Below, piece after piece: positions 1 to 8,682 of a stretch of DNA of 64,000 bases. The notes under the pieces were generated by a model that worked only from the letters and a program-made list of their open reading frames with translations, was not told the origin of the DNA and ran no database searches. The stretch is from NCBI GenBank assembly GCA_963734725.1, contig CAVTIX010000029.1, positions 62,001-126,000 of the forward strand, written 5' to 3'. Both the position numbers and the translations under genes were made by a program. The DNA comes from DASXKD01 sp963734725 (GTDB lineage: Bacteria; Actinomycetota; Actinomycetes; Streptosporangiales; Streptosporangiaceae). Positions within the stretch are counted from its first letter, which is position 1. Each line of letters begins with the position of its first letter.

Positions 1-165
1 ATAGAGGTCGATAGGCCCGGACAGCGGCAGTCTCACCAGGTGCGTGTCGGCGCTCCGGCGCGAGTCGGCCTCCAGCCGGTGGACCGCCAGCGCTGTCCAG
101 TTCCGGTCGACAGCCGTCGCGGGGTGGTAATCGACCGGGTGCCCGTCGGCGCCAGAACGGGACAT
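1..165 (-). CDS. PLP-dependent cysteine synthase/desulfhydrase family protein, N-terminus only
   Basis: This is the first 55 codons of a minus-strand gene that runs off the left edge of the window. The ATG is at 165. The visible part contains the stretch NWTALAVHRLEADSRRSADT followed by a leucine/proline segment ending GPIDLY. This resembles the N-terminus of Cds1-type L-cysteine desulfhydrases of actinobacteria, fold-type II PLP enzymes that release sulfide from cysteine. In that family the lysine-bearing PLP motif comes just after this point, so it is outside the window and cannot be checked. The family call rests on the N-terminal signature alone. An ordinary cysteine synthase paralogue is the main alternative. 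Confidence 0.55.
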   Translation of the reverse strand, partial: MSRSGADGHPVDYHPATAVDRNWTALAVHRLEADSRRSADTHLVRLPLSGPIDLY

Positions 166-247
166 AGCGGGATTGTAGACGAGGTAACGGGCACGGCGAG
201 GGGCCTGGCCGCGGCGCCACGCGGTCACGCTGCCGCGGGGCGAGGGC

Positions 248-886
248 TCAGCGGGCCGCGCGGGCCAGAGCAGCGGGATTGACCACGGTGAACCGTCCCC
301 GCCCGAGTTCCACGATGCCCGCCTCTGCGAGGTCCTGCATGACCCGGTTCACCGTCGGCCGTGTCGTCCCGGCCATCGTGGAGATCTCCTCCTGCGTCAC
401 CGACACCGGGCCGTTGTCGAACACGGCGTCCAGGTCCAGCAGCCGGCGCAACACCCGGGTGCGCGCCTCGATGCACAGGGCCTCGGTCAAGCGTGCCGAC
501 AGGCGGCGCACCTGTGCGGCAAGGTAGTCCACCAGCAGCCGGTCAACGCTTGGATAGCTGCGGCGCAGCCGCTGGAACTCGGCCCGGGAGAGCACCAGTG
601 TCTGCACCGGCTCGATCGCCTGCACCGTGGCCGTCCGCTCCGTCGCCGGGAGGAGCAGCGAGAGTTCCCCGAACGCCGTGCCCGGCCCGATCACGTTCAA
701 GGTCACGGTGTCTCCGCTGGGCGTGGTCACCCAGACCGACGCCCGGCCGCGCATGAGCACATGCAGCGAGCCGCCAGCCTCGCCCTCGTGGAACAACACC
801 ACGCCACGGGCAAAGCGCCGCGAAGCAGCCACCGCCAGCACCTCGCGCCGCACCGGCTCTTCAAGCCCCAGCAGGTCGAATCTCAC
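248..886 (-). CDS. Crp/Fnr family transcriptional regulator
   Basis: The protein has a cyclic-nucleotide-binding beta-roll at about residues 10-120, with the glycine-rich turns GEAGGSLHVL and GPGTAFGELSLL. A long dimerisation helix follows, then a winged helix-turn-helix near the C-terminus (QEEISTMAGTTRPTVNRVMQ). The phosphate-binding cassette has the order FGE-LSLL-ATERTATV, close to classical cAMP receptors, so nucleotide binding is plausible but not proven. I chose a GTG at 886 because it gives a normal family N-terminus of about 212 residues. An in-frame ATG at 1027 would add about 47 residues of non-family sequence. It lies close to an adenylate cyclase gene and the relic of a cNMP-binding transporter, which suggests a nucleotide second-messenger neighbourhood. 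Confidence 0.85.
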   Translation of the reverse strand: MRFDLLGLEEPVRREVLAVAASRRFARGVVLFHEGEAGGSLHVLMRGRASVWVTTPSGDTVTLNVIGPGTAFGELSLLLPATERTATVQAIEPVQTLVLSRAEFQRLRRSYPSVDRLLVDYLAAQVRRLSARLTEALCIEARTRVLRRLLDLDAVFDNGPVSVTQEEISTMAGTTRPTVNRVMQDLAEAGIVELGRGRFTVVNPAALARAAR

Positions 887-1204
887 TCCTGCCTCGCGCT
901 GCCCGCAGGTGTCCGCCGTGACATCACTACTCTTCGTGTAGGGACGCAGCCAATTCCGGTGCTGGCAGCAAAATACCCCGTTGTGTGCGCCGCAGCCACT
1001 GTCGGCCGGTCCGGCATCCGTAAGCACGCCGAACTCCGCACTGCGCCAATCCCTCGTCTAGGAGCGCTGCCCGTCGCGCCTGCCCGGAGGCAGAGCCGGA
1101 CCGCAGTGTCAGCCAGGCAACACAAGCCGTGTCAGCACGGCGACAGACGCGGTTCACCGCGGATCGTACGTTGACCGTGGTCAGCCAATCTTGGCCGACA
1201 GCAA

Positions 1205-1253
1205 GAGGGGGCGGGTGGCGCCGCCCGACATCAGGAGGGGACGGGCGGCGCCG
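1205..1253 (+). repeat. Two 19-bp near-identical direct repeats upstream of a small ORF
   Basis: Copies at 1205-1223 and 1235-1253 share gagggg-cggg-ggcgccg, differ at two positions, and have a 30-bp period. They sit between a short palindrome (TGACCGTGGTCA, 1172-1183) and the small peptide gene at 1278. They could be regulator sites or simple GC-rich duplication; nothing in the sequence decides between these. Confidence 0.4.
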
Positions 1254-1277
1254 GCCACCACGACAGAAGGAAGCAAG

Positions 1278-1400
1278 ATGAAATCCAACGCGCCCATCCA
1301 CCGCTGGGCAGCACGCAGCGGCGCTGCCGCGTTTACCGTGGTGGCACTCGTGACGCAGACCTCGTTCGTTATTGACGACACGGCGGTTAACGCCAGCTGA
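1278..1400 (+). CDS. Small secreted or membrane peptide, 40 aa, unknown
   Basis: This is a 40-codon ORF starting at an ATG preceded by AGAAGGAAG at proper spacing. The product has a basic N-terminus (residues 2-13) followed by a hydrophobic stretch (GAAAFTVVALVTQTSFVI, about 15-32) and a short acidic tail. That layout fits a signal peptide or single membrane helix. A very strong hairpin lies 28 bp after the stop, so the unit looks like an independent monocistronic gene. No family is recognised. It could be a secreted signalling or antimicrobial-type peptide, or the start of a lost larger secreted protein. The ribosome binding site, the terminator and the clean hydrophobic profile are the reasons to call it. 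Confidence 0.45.
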   Translation: MKSNAPIHRWAARSGAAAFTVVALVTQTSFVIDDTAVNAS

Positions 1401-1428
1401 TCCGCACTGCCCGCGCCGCAAGCACGGC

Positions 1429-1461
1429 GCCAGTGCCCGGGCCGACGGCCCGGGCACTGGC
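1429..1461 (+). terminator. Strong hairpin, 15-bp perfect arms
   Basis: GCCAGTGCCCGGGCC (1429-1443) pairs perfectly with 1447-1461 around a 3-nt gac loop. No long T-run follows, as is usual for actinobacterial intrinsic terminators. It probably ends the small peptide transcript and may work in both directions. Confidence 0.7.
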
Positions 1462-1588
1462 GTGCTCTGTTCGGCGCGGCCCGTCTTGCCCTTTTGTTGA
1501 CGAGGGTCAGGGCGTCGGCAAGACTCGCTAATGGCAGCTGAATGACCGGCTTCGTCAGTGGCCGACGCACGAGCGCGAAGGATTGGCC

Positions 1589-2455
1589 TTGAGGCAGTAC
1601 GTGTGGCTGGCCCGGAGCCGGCCGATACGGCTGCTGTTAATCGCCTGGTGCCTTTCTTACGCTGGCGACCTCGCGGCGTTCACCGCCGCTTCGGTCTACG
1701 TCTACCACGCGGGCGGCGCGGCGTATGTCGGCCTGCTCGGACTGCTCAAGGCGCTGCCGGGCGCCCTGCTGGTCCCGCTGGTCGCCAGCTGGTCCGACCG
1801 GGTGCGGCGGGAGCGGTTGCTCATGGTCTCCGTGGCGGTGAGGGCGCTCCTGCTTGCCGCGGCCGCTGCTGTGATGACCGGTGATGCGCAAGCCATCCTC
1901 GTCCTCGTGCTCGTCGGGGTGGAGGCCGGACTCGCCAGCGTGTTCCGTCAGGTGCAGGCCGCGTTGCTCCCGTGGCTTGCTCGTACTCCCGATGAGCTGA
2001 CGCGTGCAAACACGGCCGTCGGCGTCATGCAGTCGGCTGCCATGCTCGGCGGCCCGGCGCTCGCCGCCGCGTTGCTCGCGGTAAGCACGGCCCAGGCCGC
2101 GATGCTCGCCGCCTGCGGGCTCACCGCGGTCGCAGCTGCCGTCCTCGCGCGCGTCCGGCCGCTTTCATCGCGGTATCCGGCGCGGGCCACCGGGCGGCTG
2201 AAGCAACTCAGGCTGGACATGGCCGCAGGCTTCGAAGCCGGGGTCCGGCGGCGCGGCATGCTGCCGCTGGTCATCCCCGCTGCCGCCCAGACGTTCGCCC
2301 GCGGGGTCCTCAGCGTGCTTACGGTCACCATCGCCATTAACCGCCTGCAGGCCAGAACTCTAACCCGCGAGGAGTTCCTGGGCGCGGTGACGGGCAACGC
2401 CGCGAGCGCGGAGGGCGCGGATGAAGTCATCTCAGCCCGGCTCCAGGCCGGCTGA
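1589..2455 (+). pseudogene. MFS transporter with internal deletion, joined to the tail of a cNMP-binding domain
   Basis: The first roughly 245 residues form the N-terminal part of a major facilitator transporter. They include several hydrophobic helices and the SWSDRVRRERLL cytoplasmic loop (motif A-like, about 65-80). The sequence then breaks off inside a later helix (SVLTVTIAI) and continues without a stop into TLTREEFLGAVTGN and ADEVISARL. That last segment is what closes the C-terminal cyclic-nucleotide-binding domain of known actinobacterial MFS-cNBD fusions. Such fusions are much longer, so the second half of the transporter and most of the cNBD are missing. The frame is intact, so a short protein may still be made, but a working carrier is unlikely. 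I chose the TTG at 1589, about 6 nt after GAAGGA; an alternative TTG lies at 1583. Confidence 0.7.
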
Positions 2456-2538
2456 CCAGCCGGCCAAGCGCCATGGCCTGACCGCCGCCCCGACCGCAGC
2501 CGCCAACCCAGCTACGGTCAGCCCGCCTTAAAGAAGAT

Positions 2539-2565
2539 CACCGTGAGCCAGCGCAGATCACGGTG
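2539..2565 (+). terminator. Hairpin after the truncated MFS gene
   Basis: CACCGTGA (2539-2546) and TCACGGTG (2558-2565) form perfect 8-bp arms around an 11-nt loop, about 85 bp after the MFS stop. This is probably a weak terminator or an operator-like palindrome. Confidence 0.4.
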
Positions 2566-2591
2566 TCCTCGATGTCTGGGCCGATCACACT

Positions 2592-2630
2592 GGCCGGGGT
2601 GGGGGATTTGAACCAGCGGCCTCTTCGTCC
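2592..2630 (-). other. Degenerate tRNA 3'-half-like sequence
   Basis: Read on the minus strand, the segment has a T-loop-like GGTTCAAATCC preceded by GACGAAGAGGCCGCT. That order resembles the variable loop and T-arm of actinobacterial tRNA-Val. The T-stem does not pair properly and no anticodon loop with U33 can be folded upstream, so it is not a functional tRNA. A decayed 3' end of a tRNA is what a phage or integrative-element attachment site often leaves behind. It lies between the truncated MFS gene and a second copy of that gene's tail. Confidence 0.25.
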
Positions 2631-3006
2631 CAATGCCAAGTCCATTGGCCATTACTATTCACCGGTAACGGCTTCCCGCGCTGGGAGAACCGCGCCGCTA
2701 ATATCGCCGGAATGGCCGCCCGGCACCCCAGGCGCCTTTCCGCCGTGATCGCGGAACCAGCGGGTGCTGCCCAGAGCGCTGGTACGCCGCGCGCCGAGGC
2801 GCCAAGCTGCTGAGGACGGCACGGAACTCCAGGTTCTAACGCGGCACAAACTCCAGACCGGCTGGCCTCGCGACGTTTTATTGATTATTGACGGGAGCCA
2901 CGCCGTGGGCCAGACTGGCTCACTGAAGTCAAGGCGACTGAATCATCCGGAGACCTCGCGTTGCTGCTACGGATGCCCAGGACAGCCACCGTCACCACCA
3001 TTAGCC

Positions 3007-3115
3007 CCTGCAGTCCCGATTTCTCGCCCATGAGAAGTCCTGGCCGCTGTGGCTAGCAACTGTGAGCGCAGAGAACGCGGATGAAGTCGTCTCAACCCGG
3101 CGCCGGGGCGGCTGA
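3007..3115 (+). pseudogene. Second, decayed copy of the cNMP-binding-domain tail
   Basis: The stretch from the ctgcag at 3008 to the TGA at 3113-3115 aligns with 2346-2455, the end of the truncated MFS-cNBD gene. The last 50 bp are nearly identical (ADEVVSTR here, ADEVISAR there). The upstream part has diverged and has no start codon or continuous domain. It is best read as the remnant of a tandem paralogue, or as a duplicated junction from the event that deleted the MFS gene. It lies just upstream of the MBL gene, where such MFS-cNBD genes are often found. Confidence 0.6.
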
Positions 3116-3161
3116 CCAGGCAGGCATGCCGCACGCCGGCGAGTCATCCTGTGCGGGCACC

Positions 3162-3998
3162 ATGCGTGCCTACTTCTGCGGCACGCGCGGCTCCACGCCG
3201 GTGAGCGGGGCAGGCCAGTCACACTACGGAGGTCATACCTCCTGCGTAGGGCTGGCGCACGGCGACCGGCCGCCGACCCTGGTGCTCGACGCCGGAACCG
3301 GCCTGCAGCAGCTGTCGCTTGCGCTGCGCGGCGCACCGTTCCAGGGTTCTGTGCTGCTTAGTCACCTGCACTGGGACCACACCCATGGCATGCCGTTCTT
3401 CCGTGGTGGCACGCAGAATGGCCACCGAGTGGACGTCTACCTGCCGGGGCAGGGCGCCGACCCCGAAGACGTGCTGGCCAGGGCCATCGCGCCGCCGCAC
3501 TTCCCCATCCGGCCCAAGGAGCTCGGCAGCGGCTGGACGTTCCGAGCGATCGAGCCGGGAGATCATGAGCTCGAAGGATTTTCGGTGCTCGCGCTGGAGA
3601 TACCGCACAAGGGCGGACGGACCTTCGGGTACCGGGTCAGCGACGCCACGTCAACGGTCGCGTACCTCCCCGACCACAGCCCGCTGGCGCTGGGACCCGG
3701 CCCGGAGGGCATCGGCGTCTATCACGAGGCAGCTTGCCGCCTGGCTTCGGGCGCTGACCTGCTTATCCACGATGCCCAGCACACCGCGCAGGAGATGCCC
3801 CGGCTGGGTTTCCTCGGCCACTCCGCGGTGGAGTACGCGGTCGGCCTGGCCAAACGGTGCAGCGTCGGCAGGCTGGCGCTGTTCCACCACGACCCATGGC
3901 GCACCGACGAGGAGATCGACCGGCTGGTATCCGAGTACGACGGAGCTGGCGTTCCCGTCATCGCCGCGTTCGACGGGATGGTGCTGGACCTGCCCTGA
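3162..3998 (+). CDS. MBL-fold metallo-hydrolase
   Basis: This is a 278-residue metallo-beta-lactamase-fold hydrolase. The metal-binding motif HLHWDH is at about residues 68-73. The other ligand regions are recognisable as YLPDHSPL (the Asp), LIHDAQHT and a C-terminal FHHDP. The N-terminus AYFCGTRGSTPVSG is typical of the RNase Z/PhnP-like branch, whose members cleave phosphodiesters. Cyclic-nucleotide phosphodiesterase activity is a reasonable guess given the adjacent adenylate cyclase and cNMP-binding genes, but it is inference. I chose the ATG at 3162. The open frame reaches an ATG at 3081, but that segment belongs to the decayed cNBD tail in another frame and adds no family sequence. The gene is convergent with the cyclase gene, one base apart. 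Confidence 0.8.
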   Translation: MRAYFCGTRGSTPVSGAGQSHYGGHTSCVGLAHGDRPPTLVLDAGTGLQQLSLALRGAPFQGSVLLSHLHWDHTHGMPFFRGGTQNGHRVDVYLPGQGADPEDVLARAIAPPHFPIRPKELGSGWTFRAIEPGDHELEGFSVLALEIPHKGGRTFGYRVSDATSTVAYLPDHSPLALGPGPEGIGVYHEAACRLASGADLLIHDAQHTAQEMPRLGFLGHSAVEYAVGLAKRCSVGRLALFHHDPWRTDEEIDRLVSEYDGAGVPVIAAFDGMVLDLP

Positions 3999-3999
3999 C

Positions 4000-6900
4000 T
4001 CACCCGGCGCAGCCTGGAACGGCCGACTGGGGCGGATCCTGGGCGGTGCGGGCCTGGGCCGCCCGCAGGTCGTCGGCCAGCCTGTCCGCCCGGCGGGCGG
4101 AGACGACGTTACCCTTCGCAGCGCATCGCGCCGACGCCTGCGCGACCGCCTCAAGGGCGTCGCTGATACGGCCGCGGAGCCGGCATATCTCGGCGAGATC
4201 CATGAATCCGTCGCCCTGCCCGTCCAGCCAGTCCGAACCGTCAAGCAGTTCGATGGCCTCGGCAATGATCGATTCGGACTGCTCGTACTGACGGTCCCGG
4301 GCGAGCAGTTTCGCCTGGACGCAGCGCCATAGGAACTGCGTACCCACGTCGTCCGGGGAAGCCAGGTCTCGGCAGACGGCGGCGAACTCTGCTGAATCCC
4401 TATAGCGACCCTGCGCGTACAGGACATCTGCCAGCAGACCCGCGAGCGTCGAGATGTGGTTGCGCTCTCCCATCCGTTCCAGCTTCTGGTAGTCCTTGCG
4501 CAGCTCGCGTTCGGCTGCCTCGAGATCGCCTGCGAGCATCTCGATGGGACCCGAGTCGAGGGAGGTCAAGGCAGCCTCAACCAGCCAGCCGAACTCCTCG
4601 AGCAGCGCCCGGCTGCGCCGATAGCGGGTCCGGGCCACCTCGAAGTTGCCGCGCATCGCCTCCAGATGGGCCAGCGCCGCCTCGGTGATCGCCACGGACT
4701 TACGGTCCTCGGCCGCGCGGGAGAGCACTCCCTCGCAGTAGGTGATCGCTTCATCGACAGGAGTCGGCCCGTACAGCACCGAGACCGCCAGCATGCCGAC
4801 GAAGCGCGTCGCCATCCCCGCGTCGCCCGCTTGTTCGGCGTGATGAACGGCCTGCTCGCCCGCCTCGACCGCCATGCCCCACTGGGTCGCATTCATGTAG
4901 GCATAGGCCAGCAGCCGCCACGCCCGGACAAGCCCGTGGTGGTCGGCGGCCTCTTCCAGCACCGGCAGCAGTTCCCGGACGCGGGCCACGATGCTGTCGT
5001 GCGCGCTCGTGGAGTCCGTGGTATAGCGCAGGTGCAGTCCGGCGAGTTCGGCCGATCTTCCGATCGCGTCGGTCCCGAGCAGCGCCGCGCCGTGGCGCGC
5101 CGCCTCGAGCGCGGCGCCGGCGGCGGCCAGCTCCCCGGCGTCGGTGAGCGCCTCCCCCGCCCCGAGCAACAGGCGAGGCTGGTCCGGGTGACCCTCGTCA
5201 AGGAGGGCGGCGGCTCGCTGCAGCAAGCTCGCGGCGCCGGGCATGTCACCGCGGTCGATCGCCTTCAAGCCGGCCGGCGCCGAGGTGCCCGGCGGCACGT
5301 TCGCCCAGAGAGCGGCCATGCGCGTCGACGGGTCCGAGCTCGGCCTGGTACCCGAACGATTGCTCGAGGTGGTATCCGATGATCTCCTCGAACTCCACCG
5401 CCCGGGTCCCACAAACCTTGAGGAGCCAGTCGGCGTAGCGCTCGTGCAGGCGGGCCCGGGTCCGCTTAAGCAGGCGGTCGTAGGCGGCGTCTCGAACCAG
5501 AATGTGGCTGAACTGGTAGTCCGTGCCGTCAGGCCTCAAGTCGATGGGCTTGACTAGACGCTTGCCGCACAGTGCCGACAGCAGCTGCCCGAGGCTGGAC
5601 TCCGGGTCACCGTCCGCTGCGAGAGCCGCGACGGCGGGGCTCGGGAACTCCAGGCCGATCACCGCTGCCCGCTCAACGAGTCCCCGCTCGCGCGGAGGCA
5701 AGCGGTCGAGCCTTGACGCGAGGAGAGAGGAGATGTTCGGCGGGACAGTCACATCGTCGTAACCGTTCGCGAACGCCCGCCCGCCGTCCTGGCCGCCGAC
5801 CACCCCGGAGTCGATCAGCATGGAGGTCATCTGCTCGGCGAAGAGTGGGTTGCCGTCCGCAACGGACAGGATCCTGTTCTCAAGGCGTAGCGGCAGCTGG
5901 ACGTCGCCGATGAGGTTCCCGAGGACCCGCGCCGTGTCAGAGCGCGAGAGCTCGCGCAACTCGATCCTGTGCGCGGCGCGACGGCCAGCGAGGAAGCCAG
6001 GGTATTCATCAAGCAGTTCATGACGGGCGGCACAGACGATGAGCAGGGGGACGCCGTCCGAAGTGTCGGCGACGTGCTCGATGAGGTCGAGGAAGATCCG
6101 CTCGGCCCAATGGATGTCGTCAAAGATCACAACGAGCGGCCGACGGCGGGCGATGGTGTCAAGGACGTATCGCACGCTCCACAGCAATTCATCTTTACTG
6201 TAACCGCCGGCGCCGGAACCGATGAGGGACCAGATCCGCAGCGCGGCATCCTCGCGCCCTTCACCAGCAAGCGACCGGAGCTTGGCCTGCTCCTCTTCTT
6301 CCCGGTCTTCGAAGAGGATCCCGGCTGCCTGGCGGAGGGCTTCTGCGATGGGCCAGAAGGTGATGCCGTCCCCATAGGGCAAGCACCTGCCCCGCAGCAC
6401 CTGCGCGTGCCCGCCCACGTGGCGGACGAACTCCTCAATCAGCCGGGACTTGCCCATACCGGCCTGGCCAAGCACGGTCACGACCTCGCAGTGTGAGTCT
6501 GCTAGCGCGCGGCCGAATGCATCGACCAAGTGCCCGAGTTCTGGCTCCCGGGCGACGAAGGGAAGGTCCACCCGTCGTGTGATGGCCTCGCCCCCGCTCA
6601 CGCCGGTCAGCCGGTGAGCACGGACCCGGGTGGACTTGCCCTTGAGTTCGAGCGGTTCCAGCGGCTCGGCCGTGACGGCATCCCTGACGAGGCGGAACGT
6701 CGCGTCTCCGATGAGAACCTCGCCGTCAGCCGCCGCCTGCTCGAGCCGGGCGGCCACGTTAATGGTGTCTCCGGTGGCCAGGCGGTGCCCGGTCGCGGAG
6801 TCTGCAGCGACGACCTCGCCGGTGTTGACGCCCGTCCGGTGCTGGAGGCGCACCCCCCAGGTGGCCTGAAGCCTGACATTCAGGTCCTGGAGGGCCGCCC

Positions 6901-7252
6901 CCATCTCGAATGCGGCTCTCACCGCGCGCAGGGCGTCGTCCTCGTGCAGCCTCGGCAGGCCGAACACGGCCATGATGGCATCGCCGATGTACTTTTCCAC
7001 CGTGCCGCCATGCCGGTCAAGCACCTGCCTCATGGCCGAGAAGTAGGCGTCGAGAACCTCCCGCAGCGACTCGCTGTCGATCTTCTCGCTGAGGCTGGTT
7101 GAGTCTTTCAGGTCGCAGAAGACCACAGTGACGGTCTTGCGTACTTCTTCTGCGGCTTCCGCGCCGGCGGGCCGGGCGAGCTGCGCGCCGCAATAGCCGC
7201 AGTGGCGAAACCTTTCCGGGTTCTCCTCGCCGCAGTTGGGGCAGCGCAGCAT
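4000..7252 (-). pseudogene. Class III adenylate cyclase / AAA ATPase / TPR regulator, frameshifted
   Basis: Two overlapping frames (7252-5246 and 5412-4000) together give one protein of about 1,080 residues, the usual size for this family. Order: zinc ribbon (C4, C7, C18, C21), class III cyclase domain (about 37-215), AAA-type ATPase with Walker A GQAGMGKS (about 262), winged-helix region, then TPR-like helices. The cyclase keeps metal Asp47 and Asp91, Lys87 and Asp162 for adenine, and Asn165/Arg169, so it looks catalytically complete for cAMP. The reading frame slips near 5280, where AAGHLGA in one frame must join AGLKAIDRGDMP in the other, within a GCGCCGGCCGGC run. One extra base explains it. 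It could be a real lesion, a sequencing error or recoding. The first ORF alone would still yield a cyclase-ATPase without TPRs. Confidence 0.8.
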
Positions 7253-7261
7253 CAGCGCGAA

Positions 7262-8230
7262 TCACCCCCGGGAGAAGGGATCCCCGGACGCGAGGAACGT
7301 GACGATGACGTCGCCAGCGTTGTCCTTGTGACGCGCCTGCACACACGGCGCCACCGGGGTTTTCGCGCAGTCGGGCAGCAGGCCGGTGTCGACGGTGACA
7401 TCGCCGATCGTCGCAGTTCCAGAGGTGCCAGGCTGCGCCGTGAACGGCGACAGGGAGGCGTAGCAAATCTGCCAGGACGAAGCGCCATGATGACCCGAAG
7501 ACAGCACCAGCGATTTGTCGATCCGGAGCGCGACGGCGAACTGAGCGCCCGGCTGCGAGTCACCGGAGCCGCTAACGACGTCGAAGGTGAATGGATCCGA
7601 CACCGGCTGGTAGGTCCCTGCGCAGCCGTAGCTGCCGCCGCCGATCCCGGTCCCGAGGAACTGGGCCGAGGTAGCAGAGGAGGTCGTTACCGTCCCCGAC
7701 GTCGTCGCCGACGATGCCGACGCCGAGCACGGTGTGGTCGAGCATGGCTGGATCGAACTCCAGATCGTGAAGTGGCCCGATGTCGCCGGGTTCATTCCGG
7801 GGCTGGTCGCCGTCAGCCGGTACCCGATGCCGGGTTGGTTGATCGACAGACCGGAGAACGAGGCCACGCCCCCGATCGCATTGACCGTCGTCGTTCCCGA
7901 CAGCGTCCCGGAACCGGGATTCGCCGTGGACGTGATAGCGATGGTGACGGCTGCCTTCGAGTTCGTGACGAGCTGCCCCAATGCATCCAGGACCTCGACC
8001 TTGACTGGGCCAGCGCCGGGGGAGTCGAAGCTCGAGGTGATCGTTGTGTTGACGGTCGTGCCGGCCGGCTGCCCGTCAACCGTAAACGCCAGGGAGCACG
8101 GGTTTGACTGGGTGCACCTGCCGGGGGGCCCCCACGCGGCCGCGGGCGCCGCGAACATTCCTGCCAAGAGCATGCCCGTAGCACCCGCGGCGAGAAGCGC
8201 TCGTGCGGTGGTAGAGACTGCCTTGCGCAT
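7262..8230 (-). CDS. Secreted Ig-like-domain protein, 322 aa
   Basis: The ATG at 8230 begins a clear Sec signal peptide: MRKAV, then a hydrophobic alanine/leucine-rich core ending in AAPAAAW, with cleavage near residue 34. The mature part is threonine/serine-rich beta structure. One Ig-like module (about 50-145) has the hallmark pattern VTNSKAAVTIAI ... GTTTVNAIGGVASFSGLSI ... YRLTATSPG. Cysteine pairs (CTQSNPC, CSTTPC, CAKTPVAPC) suggest disulfides outside the cell. The second half resembles no family I recognise. The gene stops 9 bp upstream of the cyclase start and is co-directional, so read-through is possible. Upstream in-frame sequence to 8560 belongs to a separate relic. An adhesion or wall-associated role is inferred from architecture only. 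Confidence 0.7.
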   Translation of the reverse strand: MRKAVSTTARALLAAGATGMLLAGMFAAPAAAWGPPGRCTQSNPCSLAFTVDGQPAGTTVNTTITSSFDSPGAGPVKVEVLDALGQLVTNSKAAVTIAITSTANPGSGTLSGTTTVNAIGGVASFSGLSINQPGIGYRLTATSPGMNPATSGHFTIWSSIQPCSTTPCSASASSATTSGTVTTSSATSAQFLGTGIGGGSYGCAGTYQPVSDPFTFDVVSGSGDSQPGAQFAVALRIDKSLVLSSGHHGASSWQICYASLSPFTAQPGTSGTATIGDVTVDTGLLPDCAKTPVAPCVQARHKDNAGDVIVTFLASGDPFSRG

Positions 8231-8457
8231 GATGGAACCCCCGTCTGCGTCGGCCGATTGTCGGGTGGTGACGCCTTCGGCAAACATGCCCCGCCGGTGT
8301 GGACCGTGCTGGAGCGTGCTCGCGTGGTGATCAGGCCATTCCTGCGACTCAACGCTAGGAGCACAACCGGGCGGGTGCAAGGGGCGGGTCCAAAAGGCCG
8401 CTGATCGGCCGGTCAAAGCGCCTAGCGACGCCGGAGAACCGTTGCAGATCGTCGCTG

Positions 8458-8560
8458 CGCCCACCCAGCCCGCCGAGTGGGTCGCGCTGTACACGTATTC
8501 GGCGTTGGTGAGGCCACGGGCCAGCAGGCGCAGCACGTCATGCTCGCGAGGGATCAGCAT
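8458..8560 (-). pseudogene. LuxR/GerE helix-turn-helix fragment
   Basis: The minus strand encodes LIPREHDVLRLLARGLTNAE, which matches the start of the LuxR-type HTH (usually LTPREREVLRLLARGLSNAEI). The family continues with the recognition helix, but here the sequence diverges after NAEY and runs without a stop into the leader of the secreted protein gene. There is no receiver or ligand domain upstream. This is a remnant of a lost response regulator, not a gene. Confidence 0.6.
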
Positions 8561-8682
8561 GTCGAGCGCTGGAGCCTGACCCGGTGGACCTGAGCTGCAC
8601 TGCCAGGGGCCTCGCCCGTGCCCCGGGTAGCCTCACGGCCATGCCCCGAAGGAGTTCACCGCGGTCAGCGCCGTGGCAGCCG

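Noticed and set aside
2592..2660. Possible functional tRNA on the minus strand
   Set aside because: The T-loop-like heptamer is present but the T-stem has mismatches and the only anticodon-like stem-loop lacks U33. No cloverleaf can be drawn.
3081..3161. Upstream start for the MBL protein at 3081
   Set aside because: The added residues overlap the decayed cNBD tail, carry no family sequence and lack a better ribosome site. The family N-terminus begins at 3162.
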